Source of the DNA: JBDNBY01 sp039767595
GTDB lineage: Bacteria > Pseudomonadota > Alphaproteobacteria > Rhodobacterales > Rhodobacteraceae
Length of the DNA: 22,462 nucleotides
Assembly (NCBI GenBank): GCA_039767595.1
Contig: JBDNBY010000032.1
Span: forward strand, 1-22,462
Reading direction: 5' to 3'
This document shows, piece by piece, positions 13,377 through 21,589 of the stretch. Numbering within the stretch: position 1 is the first letter of the stretch; each line of letters starts with the position of its first letter. The position numbers were made by a program, and so were the translations under genes. Below the pieces are notes generated by a model. That model ran no database searches. It was given only the letters and a program-made list of their open reading frames with translations, and was not told the DNA's origin.

Positions 13377-15968
13377 ATGATCCAATCGAGTAAAATTCTC
13401 ACCGTCTCATATGGCACGTTTTCGTGCACACTCGAAGGGTTTGATGACTCGTTTGGTATGATGCAAGCCATCTCTGAGTATTTCCGAGATCTTGCGTCTG
13501 ATGACCGATATTTCGGGGCAGAACCACCAAAGCTTGATGCGCAGATGCTCGCTCAGATCGCCGCACGCGAGGTCAAACACAAGGTCAAGGCGGATGTCAA
13601 AGAGGATCACGTCACACTGAGCCCCGACCTCGAACCGATCAAATATACCAAGACCGTGACCGATTCGCCCCCTGCCCAAACCGAAGACAAATATGTCAAA
13701 AATACGCCGCAATTAGAGCAAACCACCGTCGCCACACGGCCAGAGCCCGCCACATCACGCGCCATCGAGGCCGCGCTCGCGAGCGAGGATGATAATGATG
13801 AGACGACAGACGAGCTGATTGTGCCCACTAAGGGACGGCCTGCGCCCACCTTTGATCATACACGGCAAATTCAACCGGCCTCTCTTGAGCATCCTCAACC
13901 CTCTGCCGAATTGACCCAAGACCCATCCGCCTTGGCCACCGTGCGCGCACGGCTTGAGCGTTTCAAACAAAGTATCACTGAGGAAAACGAAGCAACCTCA
14001 TCCACGCGCCCGTCTCCGACGCCGGCGCCCACCACGCGCGCGACAGCCCCCAAACCCGCCACGAGCGCGCGCACTATAGTCGCCCCGTCAGCGGCGCACC
14101 CAGATCAAAAGACAGATACATCCAGCAATAGCGATCCTGCCGCGCAAGATCCAAAATTGGCCAAAACTGTTGTCGTACAACCTACAAAAGCGGCGGCACC
14201 GATCAAGGCCAAGCAAATTACAGCAAAGCCAATCGCGCGGCGCGTCAAAACAAAAGTGGTTAAAACGACCAAACCAACAGTGGCCACACCGGCCCCACAA
14301 ACGCCGCGCAAACCGACGATCACAACGGCTAAGGTCGCCCCCCAAGCTGCGCAACCGTCTGAGCCTGCGCCCTCACAGCCAAAGCCGCAGGTCGCCACAC
14401 CTGCACCAGAAAAACCAATCGCCGCACAAGAGGCGACCGCGACGCAGATCAAACGCCCCATCTCAGAGCGTCCCAAAGATGCCGAGAAAGCGATACCTAG
14501 CGAGGCACCTCAAGCGCCTGAGGCGACGCTCACACCGTCTGCATCTGCAACTCAAGATGTCATCATCTTCAAGAGTGAAGACAAACCCACACGCGACGAT
14601 GGCGCCTTGGATCTCAGCTCTTATATGCGCGAACCCCTCACCCCAAAAGCGTCAGACCCTACAGAGGTTGCGCCCCCGACACGCGCTGAGGCCCCAGATC
14701 CAGCCCCCGCGCCCCGCGTGCACAAAGTCAACAACCGCGACTTCATCAAAGCCGTGCGCGATGGGCAGTTGCGTCAACCCAATGCATCTGCCTCTGATGA
14801 TCCATTTGAACAAGAGTTGGCTCAGCTCGATGCAGAGTTACGAGCCGCGCATTCAAAAAAGAAGCCAGAGGTAAATAACGTCTCCTTAATGACGACACAC
14901 GCACAGCCCGACACATCGGCCACGTCCGATGAAACCGCACTGATGCCGCCGCCGGCTCCAACACGGCCCGCACTCACGCGCCCAACGGCCCTACGCACCC
15001 CCACAGCAGTCGCAGCGACGCAGCCGAGCGATCAAAACGATACCAACACGCAGATCGGCGAGGCAGAGCAACACGAAGAGGCCGCTCCGACGGCCCTACG
15101 CCGCCCCTTGCCGCTAAATCGCCCGACGCATCTTCGTCCAAAATCCACCTCTCAAGAAAAGGCGGATGTTGCACAAGATGCTCCAGCCAGTCCTATTTGC
15201 AGATTAACGGCCGAGCTTGATGACCAACAGGATCAACAGGGCGCACAGACCGCTGCATCTACGCTTTCTCACATGAATGATATCGACGAGCATGAGATCG
15301 AAGAAAAACAAGTTGTAAATGCCCCCAAGCATCACAGCTTTGCAAAAACATTGCGCGCAGATGATCTCGAAGAGCGGATCTTCACAGAGACCACCACCAA
15401 AATGACCCAAGGCGACAGCGGTGGACGCTTTAACGCCATCTCGCATTTGCGCAAAGCCGTCGCATCACGTTTGGCCCAAGACGATACCACCGAGCAGACC
15501 GAAGCCAAAGAAAAAGACACTGCATTTCGCGAAGACTTAAATGACATCGTCCGACCGAATAAGCCCGTTCGATCACAGAGCCGTAGCTCTCGCCCCATTA
15601 CGCCCACAGCGACGCCGCGCCCAATGCACGATGCGAACCCCGGCGATGCGCCGATCGCACCGCGCCGTGTGGCGGCCGATCTCGAAAACGAAGGGGATCA
15701 CGAATTCAAACAATTCGCCCAAGATGTCGGCGCACATTCTCTCGAACATCTCCTTGAGGCGGCAGCCTCCTACATCACGTTGGTCGAAGGCCAAGAGACG
15801 TTCTCGCGCCCTCAACTGATGACGCGGGTGCGCCGTGTGAAACCCACTGGGTTCTCGCGCGAAGATGCGCTGCGCTATTTCGGACAGCTGCTGCGTGACG
15901 GAAAATTGGAAAAACGCCGAGCTGGAAAATTCGCCATCACCGAAGATACTGAATTCCGCCTGATCTAA
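13377..15968 (+). CDS. Large low-complexity protein with conserved N- and C-terminal domains, function unknown
   Basis: The 863-residue product has three parts. Residues 1-75 form a compact, ordered-looking domain (SSKILTVSYGTFSCTLEGFD, then SEYFRDLASDDRYFGAEPP). Residues ~76-760 are rich in Pro, Ala, Thr, Lys and acidic residues with almost no hydrophobic clusters, so they are predicted to be disordered. Residues ~760-863 form a folded tail (FAQDVGAHSLEHLLEAAASY, FSREDALRYFGQLLRDGKLE, FAITEDTEFRLI) that looks like a winged-helix-type module. There is no signal peptide or membrane segment, so the protein is probably cytoplasmic. I recall proteins with similar ends in other Rhodobacteraceae but know of no assigned function. 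GGAAGTGAAG upstream of the ATG is a modest ribosome-binding site. A strong terminator follows. Confidence 0.85.
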   Translation: MIQSSKILTVSYGTFSCTLEGFDDSFGMMQAISEYFRDLASDDRYFGAEPPKLDAQMLAQIAAREVKHKVKADVKEDHVTLSPDLEPIKYTKTVTDSPPAQTEDKYVKNTPQLEQTTVATRPEPATSRAIEAALASEDDNDETTDELIVPTKGRPAPTFDHTRQIQPASLEHPQPSAELTQDPSALATVRARLERFKQSITEENEATSSTRPSPTPAPTTRATAPKPATSARTIVAPSAAHPDQKTDTSSNSDPAAQDPKLAKTVVVQPTKAAAPIKAKQITAKPIARRVKTKVVKTTKPTVATPAPQTPRKPTITTAKVAPQAAQPSEPAPSQPKPQVATPAPEKPIAAQEATATQIKRPISERPKDAEKAIPSEAPQAPEATLTPSASATQDVIIFKSEDKPTRDDGALDLSSYMREPLTPKASDPTEVAPPTRAEAPDPAPAPRVHKVNNRDFIKAVRDGQLRQPNASASDDPFEQELAQLDAELRAAHSKKKPEVNNVSLMTTHAQPDTSATSDETALMPPPAPTRPALTRPTALRTPTAVAATQPSDQNDTNTQIGEAEQHEEAAPTALRRPLPLNRPTHLRPKSTSQEKADVAQDAPASPICRLTAELDDQQDQQGAQTAASTLSHMNDIDEHEIEEKQVVNAPKHHSFAKTLRADDLEERIFTETTTKMTQGDSGGRFNAISHLRKAVASRLAQDDTTEQTEAKEKDTAFREDLNDIVRPNKPVRSQSRSSRPITPTATPRPMHDANPGDAPIAPRRVAADLENEGDHEFKQFAQDVGAHSLEHLLEAAASYITLVEGQETFSRPQLMTRVRRVKPTGFSREDALRYFGQLLRDGKLEKRRAGKFAITEDTEFRLI

Positions 15969-15997
15969 AAACCACTCAGTAGAGCTCTAAACAAATA

Positions 15998-16028
15998 AAG
16001 TAAAAGCGCCCTTGAGGCGCTTTTACTT
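15998..16028. terminator. Bidirectional hairpin terminator
   Basis: A perfect 13-bp stem, AAGTAAAAGCGCC and GGCGCTTTTACTT, closes a 5-base loop, with A- and T-rich flanks on both sides. It lies between the convergent 863-residue gene (plus) and the DUF2842 gene (minus). The DUF2842 stop codon (16023-16025) lies inside the right arm. Confidence 0.88.
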
Positions 16029-16253
16029 ATCTTCGGACGGGGCGTCAGGATCTTGCTGACCGACCCCTTTGAACACGGATTTAAAGGGCAACACCCAGAC
16101 AAAACCAAGGCAGATATAAATCATCAGCTCAACTAAAATCGACGGGCGATCAAACCAACTGACAATTGTAATGGCGGCCACGATATAGAGTGGCAACCAC
16201 ACAATGAGCAAAAGTAACGCCAGACGCCGCCGTGATTTATAACTCAAGCCCAT
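16023..16253 (-). CDS. DUF2842 small membrane protein
   Basis: This 76-residue protein has a basic N-terminus (GLSYKSRRR), two transmembrane helices (about 12-32 and 42-60) and a polar tail (GVGQQDPDAPSEDK). The arrangement is characteristic of the alphaproteobacterial DUF2842 family, whose function is unknown. Seven bases separate it from the purA stop, and GAGGG, overlapping that stop, supplies the ribosome-binding site. It is therefore almost certainly in an operon with purA. The frame is open 18 bases upstream into purA, but MGLSYKSRRR is the family-like start. Confidence 0.88.
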   Translation of the reverse strand: MGLSYKSRRRLALLLLIVWLPLYIVAAITIVSWFDRPSILVELMIYICLGFVWVLPFKSVFKGVGQQDPDAPSEDK

Positions 16254-16260
16254 TTTACCC

Positions 16261-17553
16261 TCAGTCTGCAAACGGATCTGTCACAAGGATTGTGTCATCT
16301 CTCTCCGGTGACGTAGAAAGTAGGGCAACAGGGCACTCAATCAACTCTTCGATGCGGCGGACATATTTAATCGCATTCGCCGGCAACTCGGCCCAAGAGC
16401 GCGCGCCTTCGGTGCTTTCGCTCCAGCCTGGCATTTCCTCGTAGATCGGAACGCAGTGGGCCTGTTGATCGGCCGCCGTTGGCAAGTAATCCAAACGCGT
16501 GCCATCCAAATCATAGCCTACGCAGATTTTAAGCGTTTCAAACCCATCGAGCACGTCAAGCTTGGTCAATGAAATCCCAGTAACCCCAGAGGTCACGCAG
16601 GTTTGCCGCACGAGCATCGCATCAAACCACCCACAACGCCGCTTGCGGCCGGTCGTGGTGCCAAACTCATGACCGCGCTGTCCAAGACGCTCGCCATCGG
16701 GGTCATTCAACTCGGTTGGAAATGGCCCCTCGCCCACACGGGTTGTGTAAGCTTTGACGATCCCAAGGACGAAATCAATGCTACCAGGGCCAATGCCCAC
16801 ACCTGTGGCCGCTTGACCGGCAATTACATTTGACGAGGTCACAAACGGATAGGTGCCAAAATCAATATCCAATAGGGCACCTTGCGCCCCTTCGAACAAG
16901 ATCCGCTTGCCGGCTTTGCGCTTGTCATTCATGACTTTCCACACAGGCGCCGCGTATTGCAGAACCTGCGGCGCGATCTCGACCAACTGTTCGATCAGTC
17001 CATCGCGATTGATCGGCTCAAGGCCCAAGCCCGCGCGCAGCGCATTGTGATGCACCAAGGCGCGATCAACCCGTGTTTCAAGCGTCGCCCGATCAGCGAG
17101 ATCCGCCACACGGATCACACGGCGGCCGACTTTATCTTCATAGGCCGGACCAATGCCGCGTCCCGTTGTCCCAATTTTTGCAACGCCGTTTTGCGCCTCG
17201 CGCGCACGGTCCAGCTCGCCGTGGAACGGCAAAATCAGCGGCGTATTTTCCGCAACCATCAAATTCTCAGGCGTGATATCGACGCCCTGCTCGCGCATGG
17301 CCGCGATTTCCTTGATCAAATTCCAAGGATCCAAAACAACGCCATTGCCAATCACCGAAAGTTTGCCACCGCGCACAACACCTGAAGGCAGCACGTTGAG
17401 CTTGTAGACATTGCCATTGATCACCAATGTATGCCCAGCGTTATGGCCGCCTTGGAAACGCGCAATCACATCGGCCCGCTCACTGAGCCAATCGACGATC
17501 TTGCCTTTACCTTCATCGCCCCACTGGGCGCCGACCACAACTACATTTGCCAT
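16261..17553 (-). CDS. purA: Adenylosuccinate synthetase
   Basis: PurA condenses IMP and aspartate with GTP hydrolysis to adenylosuccinate, the first committed step to AMP. The length of 430 residues is typical. The GTP/IMP loop GAQWGDEGKGK (8-18, D13 the general base), GGHNAGHT with H41, and GTTGRGIGPAYEDK are all present. So are GAQGALLDIDFGTYPFVTSS and, near the middle, GTTTGRKRRCGWFD. No strong Shine-Dalgarno precedes the ATG. Instead an imperfect inverted repeat lies directly upstream, and its proximal arm contains the only GAGA-like candidate. DUF2842 follows in the same transcript. Confidence 0.97.
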   Translation of the reverse strand: MANVVVVGAQWGDEGKGKIVDWLSERADVIARFQGGHNAGHTLVINGNVYKLNVLPSGVVRGGKLSVIGNGVVLDPWNLIKEIAAMREQGVDITPENLMVAENTPLILPFHGELDRAREAQNGVAKIGTTGRGIGPAYEDKVGRRVIRVADLADRATLETRVDRALVHHNALRAGLGLEPINRDGLIEQLVEIAPQVLQYAAPVWKVMNDKRKAGKRILFEGAQGALLDIDFGTYPFVTSSNVIAGQAATGVGIGPGSIDFVLGIVKAYTTRVGEGPFPTELNDPDGERLGQRGHEFGTTTGRKRRCGWFDAMLVRQTCVTSGVTGISLTKLDVLDGFETLKICVGYDLDGTRLDYLPTAADQQAHCVPIYEEMPGWSESTEGARSWAELPANAIKYVRRIEELIECPVALLSTSPERDDTILVTDPFAD

Positions 17554-17557
17554 TGAG

Positions 17558-17590
17558 ATGTCTCACATTATTGAAAACCTTGTGTGACAT
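17558..17590 (-). promoter_or_regulatory. Imperfect inverted repeat in the purA leader
   Basis: On the minus strand, ATGTCACACA and TGTGAGACAT pair at 9 of 10 positions around a 13-base AT-rich loop. The second arm ends 4 bases before the purA ATG and contains the only ribosome-binding-site candidate (GAGA). In RNA it could hide the translation start; in DNA it could be an operator. It is seen in the sequence, but its function is inferred. Confidence 0.4.
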
Positions 17591-17683
17591 AGCGAAATCT
17601 TTGAGCAATGGGAACCAGATTCTTATTGCCATCGTGCCACGCATGTTCCATCACCATAGCGGGAGCCGAAAAAGGGGGCATTT

Positions 17684-18079
17684 ATGACGATTTTAGCCAG
17701 ATGGATGGCCGCGTTTGTGCTTGTGGTGGTGACATATAATCCAACGCAATATAATTATGTGAACTGGTCGCTGGGCGCGTGGGACACGCAAATGCCCTAT
17801 GTCGTGTTAGCAGGGCTGGTGCTGATGGCGGCCTATATTGTGTTTATCAATGCCACGCTGCAATCGGTGGGCGTGTTTGGCGTGGGCCTTATTGGCGCTG
17901 TCTTTGCCGCCGCGGTGTGGGTGCTCACTGATTTGGGGCTTATTCAAATTGGATCAAGCTCGGCCATGACATGGCTCAGCCTTGTAGGGCTGAGCCTTAT
18001 TTTGGGCATTGGGCTAAGTTGGTCGATCATACGGCGCCAACTCTCTGGACAAGTTGACGTGGATGAGATTGACGATTGA
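17684..18079 (+). CDS. DUF6524 four-helix membrane protein
   Basis: The 131-residue integral membrane protein has four predicted helices, at about 5-20, 37-57, 63-83 and 95-115. It ends in a short acidic tail (GQVDVDEIDD). The conserved-looking N-terminal TYNPTQYNYVNW and C-terminal LGIGLSWSIIRRQLSGQ match what I recall of the DUF6524 family of alphaproteobacterial inner-membrane proteins. Function is unknown. AAAGGGGG lies about 6 bases before the ATG. It is divergent from purA. Its TGA abuts the opposite-strand stop of the dehydrogenase gene with no gap. Confidence 0.82.
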   Translation: MTILARWMAAFVLVVVTYNPTQYNYVNWSLGAWDTQMPYVVLAGLVLMAAYIVFINATLQSVGVFGVGLIGAVFAAAVWVLTDLGLIQIGSSSAMTWLSLVGLSLILGIGLSWSIIRRQLSGQVDVDEIDD

Positions 18080-18859
18080 TCAGATGGTGGCGTTGACTGC
18101 GCCGCCGTCTAGAACGATGTTTTGTCCAACGATAAAGCCAGCTTGGTTCGAACATAAAAACGCACACATCGCGCCAAATTCGGCCGCCGTGCCATAACGC
18201 CCCGCAGGGATCGTTGCGCAGCGCTGCACTTTGGCTTCGTCCATTGAGATGCCTTGCGCCTCGGATACCCCTTTGTCCAACGATTGCGCACGATCCGTGG
18301 CATGGATACCGGGCAGCATATTGTTGATATTCACGCCGTTGCCCGCCACTTGGCGCGCAGTGCCCGCAACATAGCCCGTCAATCCAGCGCGCGCAGAATT
18401 AGACAGACCCAAAACAGGGATCGGCGCTTTGACAGATTGGCTGGTGATGTTGACCACGCGGCCCCAACCTTGATCGCACATATGCGGCAGGTAATGCGTC
18501 ATCAATGCAATGGGCGTGAGCATGTTAGCATCCAGCGCCTTGATGAAATCATCGCGGTTCCAATCGCTCCATAATCCAGGAGGGGGGCCGCCAGCGTTAG
18601 TCACGAGAATATCGATGTGACCGGCCGCGTCGATCAATGCCGCGCGTCCCTCTTCGGTGGTGACATCTGTGGCCACTTCGGTCACACTCACGCCGTAGGT
18701 CGCGCGAATATGCGCGGCCGTCTCGGCCAAGGCATCTGCACCGCGTGCATTGATCACCAAATCAACACCGGCCTGAGCCAACGCCTCGGCACACCCGCGC
18801 CCCAATCCTTTGGATGATGCACATACCAGCGCGCGCTTGCCTGTGATCCCTAATTCCAT
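18080..18859 (-). CDS. SDR-family oxidoreductase with an atypical active site
   Basis: The 259-residue protein has the Rossmann layout of classical short-chain dehydrogenases. It has a glycine-rich cofactor loop in variant form (CASSKGLGRG, 13-22), NAG at 88-90, the catalytic-serine strand VVNITSQS (S140), and a C-terminal IVLDGGAVNATI. At the place of the usual Tyr-x-x-x-Lys it has S153-N-S-A-R157 (GLSNSARAGLTGYV), so both catalytic residues are replaced. A subset of SDR proteins annotated as 3-oxoacyl-ACP reductase-like share this form. The reaction is therefore unclear and it may not be a standard dehydrogenase. AAGGAGAG lies close before the ATG. Confidence 0.88.
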   Translation of the reverse strand: MELGITGKRALVCASSKGLGRGCAEALAQAGVDLVINARGADALAETAAHIRATYGVSVTEVATDVTTEEGRAALIDAAGHIDILVTNAGGPPPGLWSDWNRDDFIKALDANMLTPIALMTHYLPHMCDQGWGRVVNITSQSVKAPIPVLGLSNSARAGLTGYVAGTARQVAGNGVNINNMLPGIHATDRAQSLDKGVSEAQGISMDEAKVQRCATIPAGRYGTAAEFGAMCAFLCSNQAGFIVGQNIVLDGGAVNATI

Positions 18860-18985
18860 CTCTCTCTCCTTTTAAACTTTGTTTGAACCACAGCTAGTGT
18901 GCAACTTCGCCACTGGCAAGGCTTGCCTTCGGCGGTCATCTGAAACACAGTGAGTGTTAATATTTGAGACTGAGAGAATTGCCCA

Positions 18986-19816
18986 ATGTTCAGTGCGCTT
19001 GACGTGATGCCCGCCGTTGCCCTGTTAGAGGGGCGCAGCGGCGATCCCATTGGATTGCCCGAGGATAATCAGATCGGCGCGCAGTACCATCTCGACCCCG
19101 CCGCGCAAATGCGCGAGATCCACTTTGCCAAGCGCCTTGAGAGTTTGATCGCCATGATCGACGGCGATACGCCCAGTGACATCGCCGTGATCGCCCAGCT
19201 GGAGTTTGACGCAGATCGTCAAACGATCCGCGCGCTGCTCGTGTTGGAAACACCCTTCGAAGGGCTGCCGCGGCTATGGCTCGCCCCCTTTGGACCCATG
19301 GGCGGACTGCCTAAAAACCTGCCTGAGAAAATGACACTCAGCGCGCAGCGCACTGACATGCTTGAGGGTGCTCTTTATGCCCCTTACGCCGTTGGCATTG
19401 ACGCCGATGTGCAAGTCCTCAGTGCCACGGGCGCCGCCGTCCGCCTTGGCGATGTCGCGGTCGGGGATCGTTTACTCACCCGCGATCACGGCCCACAAGA
19501 GGTGCAGTGATTGTCGAAACTTTCAACACCAAGTATTGATTTAATGTGTGAAATTCCAGCGCAGGCCTTGCATAATACAGCCGCCTTGCGCCTTGGGCGG
19601 CGGACATGTGTGATCCAACACCCCCATGGGCCCATCCCTGCCGAACGCTTTGGCCACGCGGTGGTACAGCCTTGCAAGACAGCGCTTTTGGCCTTCGCCG
19701 CGCCGCAGGCGATATTCGCGCACGGTATCGCGATCGAGGCGCTGAGCTGCGACCACGGTATGCGGGACTACCTCAGCGCAACCCATAGCACGATGCCCCC
19801 GTTGCATGACGGCTAA
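18986..19816 (+). pseudogene. Degenerate Hint-domain protein interrupted by an in-frame TGA
   Basis: The first part (18986-19510) encodes 174 residues and stops at TGA 19508-19510. The same frame then stays open for 101 codons to a TAA. The N-terminal ~135 residues are not recognised. From about residue 138 the sequence follows the Hint (hedgehog/intein) pattern: VQVLSATGAAVRLGDVAVGD, RLLTRDHGPQEVQ, then TGA where Hint proteins usually have Trp. After the stop come IPAQAL, LGRRTCVIQHPHGPIPAERFGHA and KTALLAFA, which fit the second half of the fold. The nucleophilic Cys/Ser expected at the start of the fold is absent. The gene may be a decaying pseudogene, two coupled ORFs, a read-through gene, or a sequence error. 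It lies 51 bp ahead of prfC. Confidence 0.6.
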
Positions 19817-19867
19817 CCGTGCTGTTCATTCTTGCTAAATCGTACAGTGCATCCTATAGCAAGACCC

Positions 19868-21475
19868 ATGTTAGATACGATATCAAATCAACCCGTCCTC
19901 CCTCCCGAAGTGGCGCGGCGCCGCACCTTTGCGATCATTTCGCACCCTGATGCGGGCAAAACTACACTGACGGAAAAGTTCCTCTTGTTTGGGGGGGCGA
20001 TCCAAATGGCGGGCCAAGTGCGCGCCAAGGGCGAAGCACGGCGCACGCGCTCGGACTTTATGCAAATGGAAAAAGACCGCGGCATTTCCGTCTCGGCCTC
20101 GGCGATGTCGTTTGATTTCAAAGAATTCCGCTTTAACCTTGTCGATACACCGGGTCACTCGGATTTTTCCGAGGACACCTACCGCACTTTGACCGCCGTA
20201 GATGCGGCCGTGATGGTGATCGACGGGGCCAAAGGCGTGGAAAGCCAGACGCGCAAACTGTTCGAAGTGTGCCGTTTGCGCGATTTGCCGATCTTGACTT
20301 TTTGTAACAAAATGGACCGCGAAAGCCGCGACATATTTGAAATTATTGACGAAATCCAAGAAAATCTTGCGATTGACGTCACGCCGGCCTCTTGGCCGAT
20401 TGGTGTCGGGTCTGAATTCATGGGTTGTTATGATCTGATCAATGACCGGCTTGAATTGATGGACCGTGCTGATCGAAACCGCGTGGCCGAAAGTATCGCA
20501 ATCGAGGGGCTTAATGACCCTAAACTGGCCACCTATGTGCCCGCCCATCTTTTGGAAAAGCTTCTTGAAGACATCGAAATGGCCAAAGAGCTGATGCCGC
20601 GCTTGGATCAACAGGCCTTGCTTGAGGGGACCATGACGCCAATTTGGTTTGGCTCAGCGATCAATTCCTTTGGCGTCAAAGAGTTGATGGAGGGCATCGC
20701 GCAATACGGCCCCGAGCCGCAACCACAAAAAGCAAGCCCGCGCCAGATCGCCGCCGATGAGACCAAAGTCACGGGCTTTGTGTTCAAAGTTCAGGCGAAC
20801 ATGGATCCCAAACACCGCGATCGCGTCGCCTTTGTACGCCTCGCGTCTGGGCATTTCAAACGGGGGATGAAACTCACCCATGTGCGCAGTAAAAAGCCGA
20901 TGGCCATTTCAAACCCTGTGCTGTTCCTCGCGTCAGACCGCGAGTTGGCCGAAGAGGCATGGGCCGGCGACATCATCGGTATTCCCAACCACGGGCAACT
21001 GCGCATTGGCGACACGTTGACCGAAGGTGAGATGCTGCGCGCCGCCGGCATCCCCTCATTTGCCCCAGAGCTGTTGCAAACCTGCCGCGCCGGTGACCCG
21101 ATGAAGGCCAAGCATTTGGAAAAGGCCCTCATGCAATTCGCCGAAGAAGGCGCAGCCAAAGTCTTTAAACCTGCCTTCGGATCCGGGTTTATCGTGGGGG
21201 TCGTAGGCGCGCTTCAATTTGAAGTGCTTGCCAGCCGGATCGAGCTTGAATACGGGCTGCCTGTTCGATTTGAGGCCTCGCAATTCACATCCGCCCGTTG
21301 GGTCAACGGCGATAAGCAAGCGGTCGATAAATTCATCAACGCCAATAAACAGCATATCAGCAATGATCATGATGGCGATGTTGTCTACCTCACGCGGCTG
21401 CAATGGGACATTGACCGGATCGCGCGCGACTATCCCGACATTACGTTAACCGCGACCAAAGAAATGATGATTTAG
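19868..21475 (+). CDS. prfC: Peptide chain release factor 3
   Basis: RF3 is the translational GTPase that recycles RF1/RF2 from the ribosome after termination. The 535-residue length fits the family. The G domain shows G1 SHPDAGKTTLTE (25-36), a switch region MEKDRGISVSASAMSF, G3 DTPGHSDF (93-100) and G4 NKMDRE (147-152). EF-G-like domains II and III follow, with FVFKVQANMDPKHRDRVAF and GVVGALQFEVLASRIELEY, and the chain ends ITLTATKEMMI. The frame is open 36 bases further upstream to a TTG. I chose the ATG because MLDTISNQPVLPPEVARRRT is the usual type of N-terminus. The ribosome-binding site (GCAAG) is weak. I see no terminator in the 114 bp that follow. Confidence 0.96.
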   Translation: MLDTISNQPVLPPEVARRRTFAIISHPDAGKTTLTEKFLLFGGAIQMAGQVRAKGEARRTRSDFMQMEKDRGISVSASAMSFDFKEFRFNLVDTPGHSDFSEDTYRTLTAVDAAVMVIDGAKGVESQTRKLFEVCRLRDLPILTFCNKMDRESRDIFEIIDEIQENLAIDVTPASWPIGVGSEFMGCYDLINDRLELMDRADRNRVAESIAIEGLNDPKLATYVPAHLLEKLLEDIEMAKELMPRLDQQALLEGTMTPIWFGSAINSFGVKELMEGIAQYGPEPQPQKASPRQIAADETKVTGFVFKVQANMDPKHRDRVAFVRLASGHFKRGMKLTHVRSKKPMAISNPVLFLASDRELAEEAWAGDIIGIPNHGQLRIGDTLTEGEMLRAAGIPSFAPELLQTCRAGDPMKAKHLEKALMQFAEEGAAKVFKPAFGSGFIVGVVGALQFEVLASRIELEYGLPVRFEASQFTSARWVNGDKQAVDKFINANKQHISNDHDGDVVYLTRLQWDIDRIARDYPDITLTATKEMMI

Positions 21476-21589
21476 GCACAGCACCGCCACTCTTGGACGC
21501 GCGCTCGCCGTTGCATCCACCGCCAAGGTGACAAACCCAATTGGATCGCATAAGATAAGTCGATCTAAGACGTTAAAACGAGATGACTG

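Noticed and set aside
14170..14874. 234-codon open frame inside the 863-residue gene in another frame
   Set aside because: Its product is an Arg/Gln/Pro/Ser-rich string typical of a shifted reading of Pro/Ala/Thr codons, with no ribosome-binding site or domain.
18986..19816. Active intein or hedgehog-type self-splicing element
   Set aside because: The catalytic Cys/Ser and the usual terminal His-Asn-type splice site are not visible, and no downstream extein of a host gene follows.
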